A stretch of DNA of 64,000 bases from Robinsoniella peoriensis (GTDB lineage: Bacteria; Bacillota; Clostridia; Lachnospirales; Lachnospiraceae): NCBI RefSeq assembly GCF_042680125.1, contig NZ_JBHTNY010000013.1; one strand, written 5' to 3'. How positions within the stretch are numbered: the first letter of the stretch is position 1; each line of letters opens with the position of its first letter. The position numbers and the translations under genes are program-made. The notes beneath the pieces are model-generated. The model was not told the DNA's origin, did not search any database, and saw only the letters and a list, made by a program, of their open reading frames with translations. Below are positions 1 to 7,566 of the stretch, piece after piece.

Positions 1-125
1 ACATTGATACCCTTTCCCCCGCAAAAAAGGTGCTCCGAGCTGCTCCTATTTATTTCTCCTGAACTCATATGGGGAATATGCATAATATAATCCAATGCGG
101 GATTAAATGTCACTGTGTAAATCAT
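1..125 (-). CDS. PfkB-family sugar-phosphate kinase, N-terminal part (cut by window edge)
   Basis: Only the first 41 codons are inside the window. The start MIYTVTFNPALDYIM and the later segment CGGKGIN are the hallmark N-terminus of 1-phosphofructokinase/tagatose-6-phosphate kinase proteins (PfkB/ribokinase superfamily), which phosphorylate a ketose phosphate with ATP in the cytoplasm. The ATG at 123-125 has an AAGGAG ribosome site 7 nt upstream. Its start overlaps the stop of a 31-codon ORF as ATGA, and a good promoter lies at 256-284. The substrate (fructose-1-P or tagatose-6-P) cannot be decided from the N-terminus. Confidence 0.85.
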   Translation of the reverse strand, partial: MIYTVTFNPALDYIMHIPHMSSGEINRSSSEHLFCGGKGIN

Positions 126-217
126 ACCATCTCTCCTTCTACAGGGCCCCTGATGACATCCACCTGGGATTTCAGCCATTCCGTCGTATTTACATCCAGG
201 CCATCGTCGATGATCAT
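122..217 (-). CDS. possible 31-codon ORF ahead of the PfkB kinase
   Basis: An ATG at 217 opens 31 codons (MIIDDGLDVNTTEWLKSQ...) ending in TGA, which overlaps the kinase ATG as ATGA. The frame is closed just upstream by TAA, so it is not the tail of a longer gene. There is no convincing ribosome site (AAAGGG is about 15 nt away). It lies downstream of the promoter at 256-284, so it would be transcribed and could couple translation to the kinase. It may be a leader ORF, a gene remnant or chance. I see no other gene in 126-446. Confidence 0.3.
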   Translation of the reverse strand: MIIDDGLDVNTTEWLKSQVDVIRGPVEGEMV

Positions 218-255
218 GTTCGTTTAACTCATCCCTTTGAGCCTGCTTTGGTATT

Positions 256-284
256 ATTATACTGGAAAATACATTTACTTTCAA
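256..284 (-). promoter_or_regulatory. sigma-A-type promoter for the PfkB kinase transcript
   Basis: On the minus strand TTGAAA (279-284) and a perfect TATAAT (256-261) are separated by 17 nt. The predicted start is near 249, about 30 nt before the 31-codon ORF. An inverted pair ACTTCCA (285-291)/TGGAAGT (332-338) lies just upstream and could bind a regulator; that part is conjecture. Confidence 0.65.
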
Positions 285-446
285 CTTCCAATTCACGTAT
301 AGGAATCAATACTTAATAGTAATTTTCAAGTGGAAGTATTATGCAAAAAAGCAGATGTGGCAGGCGCCAGAACTCTGTCTGATGCCCGGATATCATGCCA
401 CACAGTTTATAAGCGTCTTTTATGAACCCCCCACTTCCCGGGGCAT

Positions 447-1031
447 CTACCCCCGGTACTTGTCATCATCTGCCGGCGATATTTCCCTTATTACCCGGCA
501 GGGATTTCCTCCAGCCAAGACATTAGGCGGAATATCTTTCGTAACAACACTTCCAGCGGCGATTACTGTTCCTTCGCCGATCGTAACACCTCCCAGGATG
601 CATACATGTCCGCCAATCCAGACATTATCTCCTATTTTAACAGGCCATGCATACTCCAGCCCGCTGCCTCGCAATTGTGCGTCAAATGGATGCCCAGCAG
701 CATAAATGCCGCAATTGGGCGCTATCATTACATGATTACCTATCTCCACTTTGGCACCATCCAATATGATAAGATTATAATTGGACAGGAAATCATCTCC
801 GATCTCAATATTGAATCCCATATCACACCGGAAGGGCTGTTCGACTACAAAATTCTTTCCGATTTTGTGTACAATTTTAGGGATAAATGCCTCCCTTGCC
901 TGAATATCTCCGTGGGGAATCTGATTATATTCATAACAGAGGTTCTGGCATTTTACCCGGTTGGCTGTTACTTCTTCATCATTCTGAGCATCATATAAAA
1001 TACCTGCTGCCGCTTTTTCTCTTTCTGTCAT
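447..1031 (-). CDS. maa: maltose/galactoside O-acetyltransferase (Maa/LacA family)
   Basis: 194 aa. It transfers an acetyl group from acetyl-CoA to a sugar hydroxyl. The N-terminal segment MTEREKAAAGILYDA matches the Maa N-terminal domain, followed by left-handed beta-helix hexapeptide repeats (about 60-185). The catalytic-loop histidine is in YAAGHPFDA, and GGVTIGEGTVIAAGSVVTKD with AGGNPCRVIR is the typical C-terminal end. The start is placed at the ATG at 1029-1031 because GGAGG lies 5 nt upstream; the TTG at 1043 overlaps that ribosome site. It is the last gene of the minus-strand cassette and is separated from the creatininase-like gene by a hairpin, so it may be only partly co-transcribed. 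Confidence 0.85.
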   Translation of the reverse strand: MTEREKAAAGILYDAQNDEEVTANRVKCQNLCYEYNQIPHGDIQAREAFIPKIVHKIGKNFVVEQPFRCDMGFNIEIGDDFLSNYNLIILDGAKVEIGNHVMIAPNCGIYAAGHPFDAQLRGSGLEYAWPVKIGDNVWIGGHVCILGGVTIGEGTVIAAGSVVTKDIPPNVLAGGNPCRVIREISPADDDKYRG

Positions 1032-1064
1032 ACGTTCCTCCAAACCTACATTTTTATACCCCTC

Positions 1065-1090
1065 AATAGCGCAAGCGGGCTTGCGCTATT
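1065..1090. terminator. hairpin between creatininase-like gene and maa
   Basis: Perfect 11-bp inverted repeat AATAGCGCAAG/CTTGCGCTATT with a 4-nt loop. No T-tract follows on either strand, so it may pause transcription or stabilise mRNA rather than act as an efficient terminator. Confidence 0.45.
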
Positions 1091-1136
1091 CCCAAATCAG
1101 CAGTGTGAAAACGATTTTCTTTCACACCTAGCTCTC

Positions 1137-1874
1137 TTACCGGATTATTTTCTCCAGTGCTTCCAGCGCACACTGCACCATATGATCGCCCAGTTCTTTA
1201 CTGGTTTCCACGGAATTCAGTGCGAACCACTCCGTATTTTCTTTGGTTTTTTCCAGATTTACGTGGTTCGGATACAGCGCGTACATCAGGCTGGATTCAT
1301 ATTTACCCGCATGGTCAAACCCTCCGCACTTTTTCTGTGCCTCAGCGCTCAGAAGCGGAATCACCTTGATATAGGAGAAGGGATCATCCCCGGAACCCAG
1401 GTTCTGATAATAATCGGCATAGTCATTACTTCCCCACCATCCTTTTCCTCTGGTTTCCTCCATATATTCCATGATGACTTTTTTCGCAGCCTTATGGCAT
1501 GCCAGTGTCATTGGCATTAGCCCGGCTTCCTCCGTCTGGTGGTGTGCCACACAATAAATATTTTTAACGCCCCCATAAATCATCGATTTTAGGATACAAT
1601 AAATATAATTTTCATAGACGTCCACATCAACATGGATTGTTCCGCTTTCGGGACCTGCTACTGCCCAGCTTGCCACCCCATACCAGACAGGCGGGCAAAG
1701 GACAATTTCTTTTTTCTTTTCCAGTTCCCGCATAACACCATTTATAACCATGGTATCCGTACCATTGCTGGCGTGCAGCCCATGATACTCGATAGTACCG
1801 ATTGGGATAATAAACGGTACCTTTCTTTCCTTCGCATCCTGAAGTTCCTGAAACATCAGATCTACCATTTGCAT
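1137..1874 (-). CDS. creatininase-family amidohydrolase
   Basis: 245 aa, normal length for the creatinine amidohydrolase family, which are metal-dependent cytoplasmic ring-opening amidases. Visible family signatures: PIGTIEYHG then NGTDT near residues 23-42 (Glu, His and Asp metal ligands), VAHHQTE in place of the usual NGHGGN motif, and FDHAGKYESS, equivalent to HAGxxETS. Family members act on creatinine but also on formamides in cofactor biosynthesis, so creatinine is not assured. It is directly downstream of a creatinase-like M24 gene (gap about 100 bp), in the same order as a creatinine to creatine to sarcosine-type route would need. A weak AAGGA ribosome site precedes the ATG at 1874. 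Confidence 0.8.
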   Translation of the reverse strand: MQMVDLMFQELQDAKERKVPFIIPIGTIEYHGLHASNGTDTMVINGVMRELEKKKEIVLCPPVWYGVASWAVAGPESGTIHVDVDVYENYIYCILKSMIYGGVKNIYCVAHHQTEEAGLMPMTLACHKAAKKVIMEYMEETRGKGWWGSNDYADYYQNLGSGDDPFSYIKVIPLLSAEAQKKCGGFDHAGKYESSLMYALYPNHVNLEKTKENTEWFALNSVETSKELGDHMVQCALEALEKIIR

Positions 1875-1972
1875 CGTTTTTTCATTCCTTTCTTTCTGTT
1901 AACCTACAAATTCTGCAGTCTGTCGGTTTATTTTAGAGCGCAAGAGCCTGTTTAAAAATGTGACCTGCCGCG

Positions 1973-3151
1973 TCAGAATTCCAGCTCATACAGTTTTCCA
2001 ATCTCCGGTGACAGTATGTCACAGCCGTTCTCCGTAACCGCAATTCCTTTTTCCCAACGTACTCCAAAGGTGTCTGTAGAAATAAAGGTATCTGCCTGAA
2101 ATGTCATATTGGGCTGTAATGCATAATCCGATATTGTTTCTACCCACGGTGCCTCAACTTCAATCATTCCAGTACCATGCAGAGGACCATATACAAAATT
2201 TTCTTTGTAGCCGTTGTCTGTAAAATACTGATAAAAATTCTTTGCAATATCGGATGCAGTCACGCCTGCTTTCACCTGCTGAACCGTCCACCTATGCGCT
2301 TCTAATCCAAACATGACCACTTCTCTTCTGCGACCTTCTAACTTTCCAAGGACAATGGGGTAACCGATTGCTGCAGAATATCCGTCAATCTTTGCTGATA
2401 AATTAAGCTGTACGATATCTCCTTTTTCAAACTGCCGGTACGAAGACCTTGAAATTGCGTGGCGGGTAGATGCCTCTGAAAAAACATACATAGGCAATCC
2501 TTCGTATTCTGCCCCATGTTCATATACTACCCGTTGGGCAACTCCTACCATCTGCAATTCGGTCATTCCCGGTTTAATTTCATTAATTACATGCTGGGTT
2601 GCCAGTTCTGCTATACGGTATCCTTCCCGCAGGCAATTTATTTCGTTCATAGATTTAATCGAACGAAGCTCCACCATAATATGGTCTGCCCTCACAATTT
2701 CCGCCTCCGGAAATGCTGTTTTGATTCCTTCCATTATTATAACGGATGTATCTAAATAACTTGCCACGCCGATACGCAATTTTTTTCCGGTTATCTGCAG
2801 CGCCTTAAATACATCCTGATAGGTATCTGCCTTCAGTTCCGGATATGCAGGATCTGCACCTTCCCGGTATTCTTTTAAAATGAAAATTTTATCGATTCTG
2901 GAACGGTCAGCGGCAAAATGGCGGCTTTCGGGACCTACCATTAAAGCAGCATCCCCGTCCGGGGTAATCGCTACGCCGCACCGTTCAAACAACGGCCAGA
3001 AACCGGAAAAGTATCTTCCATTTGCGTAGTCTGCCTCATTTGAATTGACAATCAGTACGTCCAGCCCTTCTCTGCTGATAATCTTCCCTGCCTTTTGTGC
3101 TCTTTCTTTGTATTCCTGATCGGGAATACAGATTGCTCCATGTCTGTTCAT
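1973..3151 (-). CDS. M24-family (pita-bread) peptidase/creatinase-like hydrolase
   Basis: 392 aa with an N-terminal creatinase/prolidase domain (about 1-150) and a C-terminal pita-bread domain (about 165-390). The region aligned to the metal ligands of aminopeptidase P/prolidase is altered: the first Asp is Asn (VQLNLSA), the second is Ala (DGYSAAIGYP) and the first C-terminal Glu is replaced (TFQADTF), while His (LHGTGM) and the last Glu (RWEKGIAVTENG) remain. Loss of metal ligands is a property of true creatinase (creatine amidinohydrolase), so a metal-independent hydrolase is more likely than a peptidase. The start is set at ATG 3151, 8 nt after GGAGG; the ATG at 3166 overlaps that site. 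The neighbouring creatininase-family gene strengthens the functional guess; the substrate remains open. Confidence 0.8.
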   Translation of the reverse strand: MNRHGAICIPDQEYKERAQKAGKIISREGLDVLIVNSNEADYANGRYFSGFWPLFERCGVAITPDGDAALMVGPESRHFAADRSRIDKIFILKEYREGADPAYPELKADTYQDVFKALQITGKKLRIGVASYLDTSVIIMEGIKTAFPEAEIVRADHIMVELRSIKSMNEINCLREGYRIAELATQHVINEIKPGMTELQMVGVAQRVVYEHGAEYEGLPMYVFSEASTRHAISRSSYRQFEKGDIVQLNLSAKIDGYSAAIGYPIVLGKLEGRRREVVMFGLEAHRWTVQQVKAGVTASDIAKNFYQYFTDNGYKENFVYGPLHGTGMIEVEAPWVETISDYALQPNMTFQADTFISTDTFGVRWEKGIAVTENGCDILSPEIGKLYELEF

Positions 3152-3225
3152 ATTTTTATCCTCCATTTTATGCTTTATTGTAATTTAATTTTTAGTATAT
3201 TTTATGATAAGTTCATTAAAAACCA

Positions 3226-3588
3226 TCAATCACAGCAGTATCCAGTCGTAGTATAAAAGCTTACCTGCCGTGGTTCTGCCCTCCCGTACTGCGCCACTAT
3301 TGGTACGTCACTTTCCAGCAAGATGGCATACTGCTGTTCAAAGCGGGCGGTATGCGGTCCAAAGTCCTTAGTTTCATTTGTCCGAAGGCAGCGTACCCTC
3401 TGGCCCTCAACAGTAACATGAATGTCCTTCACCGGCGGGCTGTCCGTATATAAAAGCGTAATTGTAACGTGGGCATCCGACTGTCCTGTATTCGTAATGA
3501 TTACTGATTCATGTCCCGGAATTGTGTTCAACCCTTCCGGAGGAAGCTCTGCATCAGGAAAGACCCAGACCTTTTTTCCATAATTCAT
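3226..3588 (-). CDS. ASRT-family (sensory rhodopsin transducer-like) small-molecule-binding protein
   Basis: About 120 aa, all-beta. GKKVWVFPDAELPPEG near the start, GHESVIITNTG, a central R-x-LRTNE segment and LLESDVPIVAQYGRAEPRQ match the Anabaena sensory rhodopsin transducer family. No rhodopsin gene is present. The family has been proposed to bind carbohydrate-like small molecules, and its members often sit in sugar operons, which fits this cassette. The start at 3588 is chosen because AAAGGAG lies 8-9 nt upstream; the upstream in-frame start would contain that site. It lies between RhaM-like and M24 genes, probably in one operon. Confidence 0.75.
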   Translation of the reverse strand: MNYGKKVWVFPDAELPPEGLNTIPGHESVIITNTGQSDAHVTITLLYTDSPPVKDIHVTVEGQRVRCLRTNETKDFGPHTARFEQQYAILLESDVPIVAQYGRAEPRQVSFYTTTGYCCD

Positions 3589-3681
3589 TTTGACTTCTCC
3601 TTTCACTATTCCAGTTTAGCATTTGTAATTTTAACAACGTGATGCGCTATTTAAATATTGTGATTCGTAATTCCAAGAACG

Positions 3682-4005
3682 CTATACCAGATAAAAAATT
3701 TGTTTCATATCATGATAAAATTCACTGTCAGCAGAAAATGCACATTTTTCAAAGCAGGGCTTCGTATGAGTCCACCACCTCTTTGTTACCTCATCTGCTT
3801 CCATAAGCGCCATATCTTTTTCATAGTCACTGCCGGTATATTCAAAATAGGAAAACACCAGATCGTCCTGGACAAAGATGGAATAGTTCCTGATATTACA
3901 GGAATGGATCACCAGGCTTACTTCCTTCCAGACATTTGCGTGCAGTGATTGGTACTCTGCTATCTTATCTTTCTTTAAACGTCCAATCTGTCCGAATATT
4001 TTCAT
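3682..4005 (-). CDS. L-rhamnose mutarotase-like protein (RhaM family)
   Basis: 107 aa, the family length. The protein has the dimeric ferredoxin-like alpha/beta-barrel pattern: MKIFGQIGRLK, a conserved His in YQSLHANVWKEV, IRNYSIFVQDD, FSYFEYTG and the C-terminal RWWTHTKPC. RhaM interconverts sugar anomers in the cytoplasm. ATG 4005 is preceded by AAGGAATAGT and lies within a few bases of the stop of the permease gene (4007), so translation is coupled to the importer. This supports an uptake-then-anomer-conversion role. Rhamnose itself is not proven: no RhaA, RhaB or RhaD is seen beside it. Confidence 0.8.
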   Translation of the reverse strand: MKIFGQIGRLKKDKIAEYQSLHANVWKEVSLVIHSCNIRNYSIFVQDDLVFSYFEYTGSDYEKDMALMEADEVTKRWWTHTKPCFEKCAFSADSEFYHDMKQIFYLV

Positions 4006-4006
4006 A

Positions 4007-4972
4007 CTATTCCTTCTTTGAGAAAGAATCAATCAGTACCACAACAACCAGGATAATTCCTTTGACTACCCACTGCCAATATGTATTAATTCCCATCAGA
4101 ACCATAATGTTGGAAATGACCTGTAAGAACAGCGCCCCAATGACAATACCAAAAACTCTTCCACGTCCACCGGTAAGTGAGGTTCCTCCCAGCACGCAGA
4201 TGGTCATAACATCAAAGAGCAGGTTATCCCCCAGGGTAACATTGCCTGATAAGGTCTTAGATGTCAGTCCCAGCGCTCCGATCGTGGTAAGGATTGCGCA
4301 CATCACAAACGCCAGGATTGCAATAAAGTTTACGTTCAATCCGCTTAATCTGGATGCTTCCTTATTACCTCCCACTGCGAAAAAGCTGCGCCCAATGGCG
4401 GTATGGGCCGTGAAAACATTTAAAATTACGGCGACCACTATCATAAGAATTACAGCATAGGGTACGATTCCCAGTTTCCCCAATGCCATCTGCCCGAATT
4501 CATCGGACAAACCCGAAATGGGCAATCCGTCGGAATAAATATAGTTAATTCCTTTTAACATATTCATAATAACCAGGGTGGCAATGAACGATGGCATCTT
4601 TCCATATACCACCAGACACCCGTTCACCACACCCACCACGATCGCAATAAGTACAACCAGTAAAAATGACAGCCAGATGGGAAGTCCCATGTTCACTGTA
4701 AATCCAGCAAAAAAAATGGATACCATACCAATCGTAGAAGAAATGGACATATCCATTTCACCAATTAATATGACAAAAAATTCTCCCATAGCTATGATTG
4801 CCACAAAGGAAGCCTGACGAAGAACATTCATGATGTTTGTTGTGGTACGAAAATCACTGTTTAAACAGCACAGTGCAAACAGTGCTATAAATAAAAATGC
4901 AATCATCCAGTCATTCAGCAGAGTCTTCATTCCTTTGGTATATCTCTTTGATTTTACTTTATAATCATTCAT
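4007..4972 (-). CDS. RbsC-type sugar ABC transporter permease (CUT2)
   Basis: 321 aa, very hydrophobic, with 8-10 predicted membrane helices and the BPD_transp_2 family signature (GEFFVILIGEMDMSIS near residue 65, NGCLVVYGKMPSFIATL, GGTSLTGGRGRV near 260). It forms the membrane channel of a ribose/rhamnose/autoinducer-2-type importer. Its start overlaps the end of the ATPase gene (4965-4972), a coupled arrangement. No solute-binding protein gene accompanies it; this is explained if that gene was lost in the deletion inferred at about 7560. Confidence 0.9.
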   Translation of the reverse strand: MNDYKVKSKRYTKGMKTLLNDWMIAFLFIALFALCCLNSDFRTTTNIMNVLRQASFVAIIAMGEFFVILIGEMDMSISSTIGMVSIFFAGFTVNMGLPIWLSFLLVVLIAIVVGVVNGCLVVYGKMPSFIATLVIMNMLKGINYIYSDGLPISGLSDEFGQMALGKLGIVPYAVILMIVVAVILNVFTAHTAIGRSFFAVGGNKEASRLSGLNVNFIAILAFVMCAILTTIGALGLTSKTLSGNVTLGDNLLFDVMTICVLGGTSLTGGRGRVFGIVIGALFLQVISNIMVLMGINTYWQWVVKGIILVVVVLIDSFSKKE

Positions 4973-6488
4973 CCGTTTTCACTCCTAACAAATTATTGAT
5001 AATCACTTCCTGTGTCTTACGCTTGCCTACCACCATATCTTTCATTTCACCTTCATACATGATATAGATTCTGTTGCAAAGCCCCAGAAGTTCTTCCATC
5101 TCAGGCGACACCAGAATAACGGCTTTGTTCTGCCTTGTGAGTTCATGGATCAGCTGGTAAATTTCAAATTTAGCACCGATATCAATTCCTCTGGTCGGTT
5201 CATCCAAAAGAAAGATTTCCGTATCCCGCAGTAGCCATTTGGCAATGACAATTTTCTGCTGATTGCCGCCCGACAGCTTTTTTACATTCTGCCATAAGGA
5301 ATAATAGTTTAGATTCATTTTCTCATTTATTTCATAGGATGCCTTCAGCTCTTCTTCATGATTTTGGAAGATTTTCATTTTCTTAAATAATTGCATAGAA
5401 GCTAATGTGGTATTATCTTTGATATTAAATTTCATATTCAGGCCAAGGGTCCGCCTTTCATCCGGCACCAGTCCCATTCCCATTTTCATAGCCTGAAGCG
5501 GGCTCCTGATTTTCACAGGCTTTCCTTTAATCAGTACCTCACCCTTTGTCACGGGGTGGCTGCCGAAAATTGCCTGTACCAGTTCCGTTTTACCGGCACC
5601 CAGCAGCCCTGCCAGCCCCACAACCTCTCCTGCACGGACTTCCATATTGATATTATGAAAAGCTTTCGGTGCCGACAGGTCTTTCACTTCAAGAATTACT
5701 TCTCCCAGATCTTCATTCAGCTTTGGATAAACATTTGTCAATTCCCTGCCGATAATCATTTTCACAAGCTTTGCATTATCAATATCTTTTACCTGCCCGG
5801 AATGGATGAATCGGCCGTCACATAATACCGTATAAGAATCACAGCAGGCAAATACTTCGTCCAGCCGGTGTGAAATATATATAATTCCGATTCCTCTGCT
5901 TTTTAAAATACCAATGATTCTGAAAATATTCTGGATATCCTTTTCCTGCAGCACGGCAGTCAGCTCATCAAAAATGATTATCTGTGGATTTTCAAGCATT
6001 GCTTTGGCTAACTGGATAATCTGCTGCTGCGCCGTCCGAAGCCTTCTAACCGGCACATGAAGGTCAACCTCACATTGCAGGAAATCCATCAATTCCCCGG
6101 CACGTTCTTCCAGGGCTTTCCAATCAATGAACCCATGTTTCCTTTTATACCTTCCCACAAATATATTTTCCACACCATTCATATCTTCCATCAGGGTAAA
6201 TTCCTGGTGTACAATGGCAATTCCTTTGCTCTGTGATTCCTTAACACTGTATGAAGGTATCTTAATCTGCTCCCCTTTCACGAAAAGTTCGCCCTTTGTC
6301 ATCCGGTTCTCGCCGGTAATACATTTTGACAGTGTAGATTTCCCTGCGCCATTTTCTCCAACCAGAGCGTGGCACTCTCCCGGCATCAGTGTAAAATTCA
6401 CTTCAGACAAAGCCATTACTCCCGGAAATTCCATGGTACAGTTTTTTATTTGAACCAGTGGTGTAGCCTCTGTTTTTTTATCCTCCAT
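4965..6488 (-). CDS. RbsA-type sugar ABC transporter ATPase, two nucleotide-binding domains
   Basis: About 507 aa with tandem ABC domains. Domain 1 has Walker A GENGAGKST and Walker B IIIFDELTA; its signature loop is degenerate (LRTAQQQ). Domain 2 has GLLGAGKTE, a canonical LSGGNQQK signature and Walker B IFLLDEPTRG. This is the usual asymmetry of RbsA/MglA proteins. It energises the adjacent permease. The start at 6488 (MEDKKTEATPLVQ) is chosen because AAAGGAG lies 8-9 nt upstream; the longer frame from 6524 runs through that site. The gene follows a truncated hydrolase by 16 nt and may now lack its native promoter. Confidence 0.9.
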   Translation of the reverse strand: MEDKKTEATPLVQIKNCTMEFPGVMALSEVNFTLMPGECHALVGENGAGKSTLSKCITGENRMTKGELFVKGEQIKIPSYSVKESQSKGIAIVHQEFTLMEDMNGVENIFVGRYKRKHGFIDWKALEERAGELMDFLQCEVDLHVPVRRLRTAQQQIIQLAKAMLENPQIIIFDELTAVLQEKDIQNIFRIIGILKSRGIGIIYISHRLDEVFACCDSYTVLCDGRFIHSGQVKDIDNAKLVKMIIGRELTNVYPKLNEDLGEVILEVKDLSAPKAFHNINMEVRAGEVVGLAGLLGAGKTELVQAIFGSHPVTKGEVLIKGKPVKIRSPLQAMKMGMGLVPDERRTLGLNMKFNIKDNTTLASMQLFKKMKIFQNHEEELKASYEINEKMNLNYYSLWQNVKKLSGGNQQKIVIAKWLLRDTEIFLLDEPTRGIDIGAKFEIYQLIHELTRQNKAVILVSPEMEELLGLCNRIYIMYEGEMKDMVVGKRKTQEVIINNLLGVKTDE

Positions 6489-6504
6489 CTTACCAACTCC
6501 TTTA

Positions 6505-7566
6505 CTATAACCATAGCCATCCAAGCGCTTCCACCCCGGAGCAGATAATATCTGTGTCCGGTGCTTCCGGGTGTCTGATATTATGTATCAGTCTTTTTAT
6601 TTCGTGATATGGGAACATGCAGCTCTTTACTCCCGTTTCCGCTACCGGATTCAGATCAAAAAACATTTCTTTTGCAATATCAAAATCCCGTTCATTGAGA
6701 TATAATATTTCATCCAGGAGCTGCTCCCTAATGACTGGCTGTTTTGCTTCCTCATAAGCAAGTGCCTTTAGAACCATTTCTATTATCACTGCATTTCGGC
6801 GCTGAGCATTTTCCCATTTGTCAAAATGAGGCAGCCAGCAGCGCATTTTGGGATTGTGTTTTCCTTGTTCCTGCAGATATCTGATTTTACCCATTAGGTT
6901 TTCATGGTTTCCTTTTGCCGCCATTAAGGCTGGAATATCTGCCTGAGTCATCTTATTTTTCTGGAATGGAAATGGAGTGGTATAGAGTGGAATCTGACTC
7001 TCATGAACCGTGACCATATTTTTCATTACATAGAGAACGGTATCCCCTAATTCTCCGAAATTAATCTCACATGCCAGTTTATAAAATTCCTCTTCTTCCA
7101 TATCGGATCCCCAGCCATAATTGCCGTGGGCAAACAGATGCATGCACAGGCCATACCATTCAAACATAAATCCGTTAATACCGTGAACCCTCATTTTAAC
7201 ACTGCCCCGGTGCTGCCGGATATCTGTCTCAATTACCTGTTCATTTGCTTCATCCTCATACCGGATTACATTGGACTGAAACGTACGGTACAGGCGCCCC
7301 ATGGTGGAAGTGATGGAATTTGCTTCCGTATCCCGCCCCCAGATCCGGTCTCTGCCAAAGACTTCACACCACTTCGTAAATTCAGCCTCCGGCACATACA
7401 GACCCGGAGCCCAAAACAGCATGATATCCTCCGGCATGGATTCCACACAGGTTTTTAAAAATGCAGGATCCTTTTCCAGCGGCGGCTGCCTGAAGGCACG
7501 GATTCCAATTACTGCCTCCGGATTAATTTCCCGTACAGCCTGATAAATCTTATTTAAAAGCCACAT
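6505..7566 (-). pseudogene. 5'-truncated hydrolase-like protein of the sugar cassette
   Basis: Up to 353 codons with no signal peptide and no ribosome site at the first ATG (7566). The sequence starts abruptly inside an apparent globular domain (MWLLNKIYQAVREINPEAVIGIRAF). Segments such as MLFWAPGLYVPEAEF, GINGFMFEWYGLCMHLFAHGNYGW and CSGVEALGWLWL suggest the C-terminal part of a TIM-barrel glycoside-hydrolase-like protein, but I cannot name the family. Immediately beyond the start the DNA becomes the coding sequence of a plus-strand LacI-type protein that is also missing its N-terminus. I infer a deletion that removed the 5' end of this gene, the divergent promoter region and perhaps a solute-binding protein gene. 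Confidence 0.6.
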
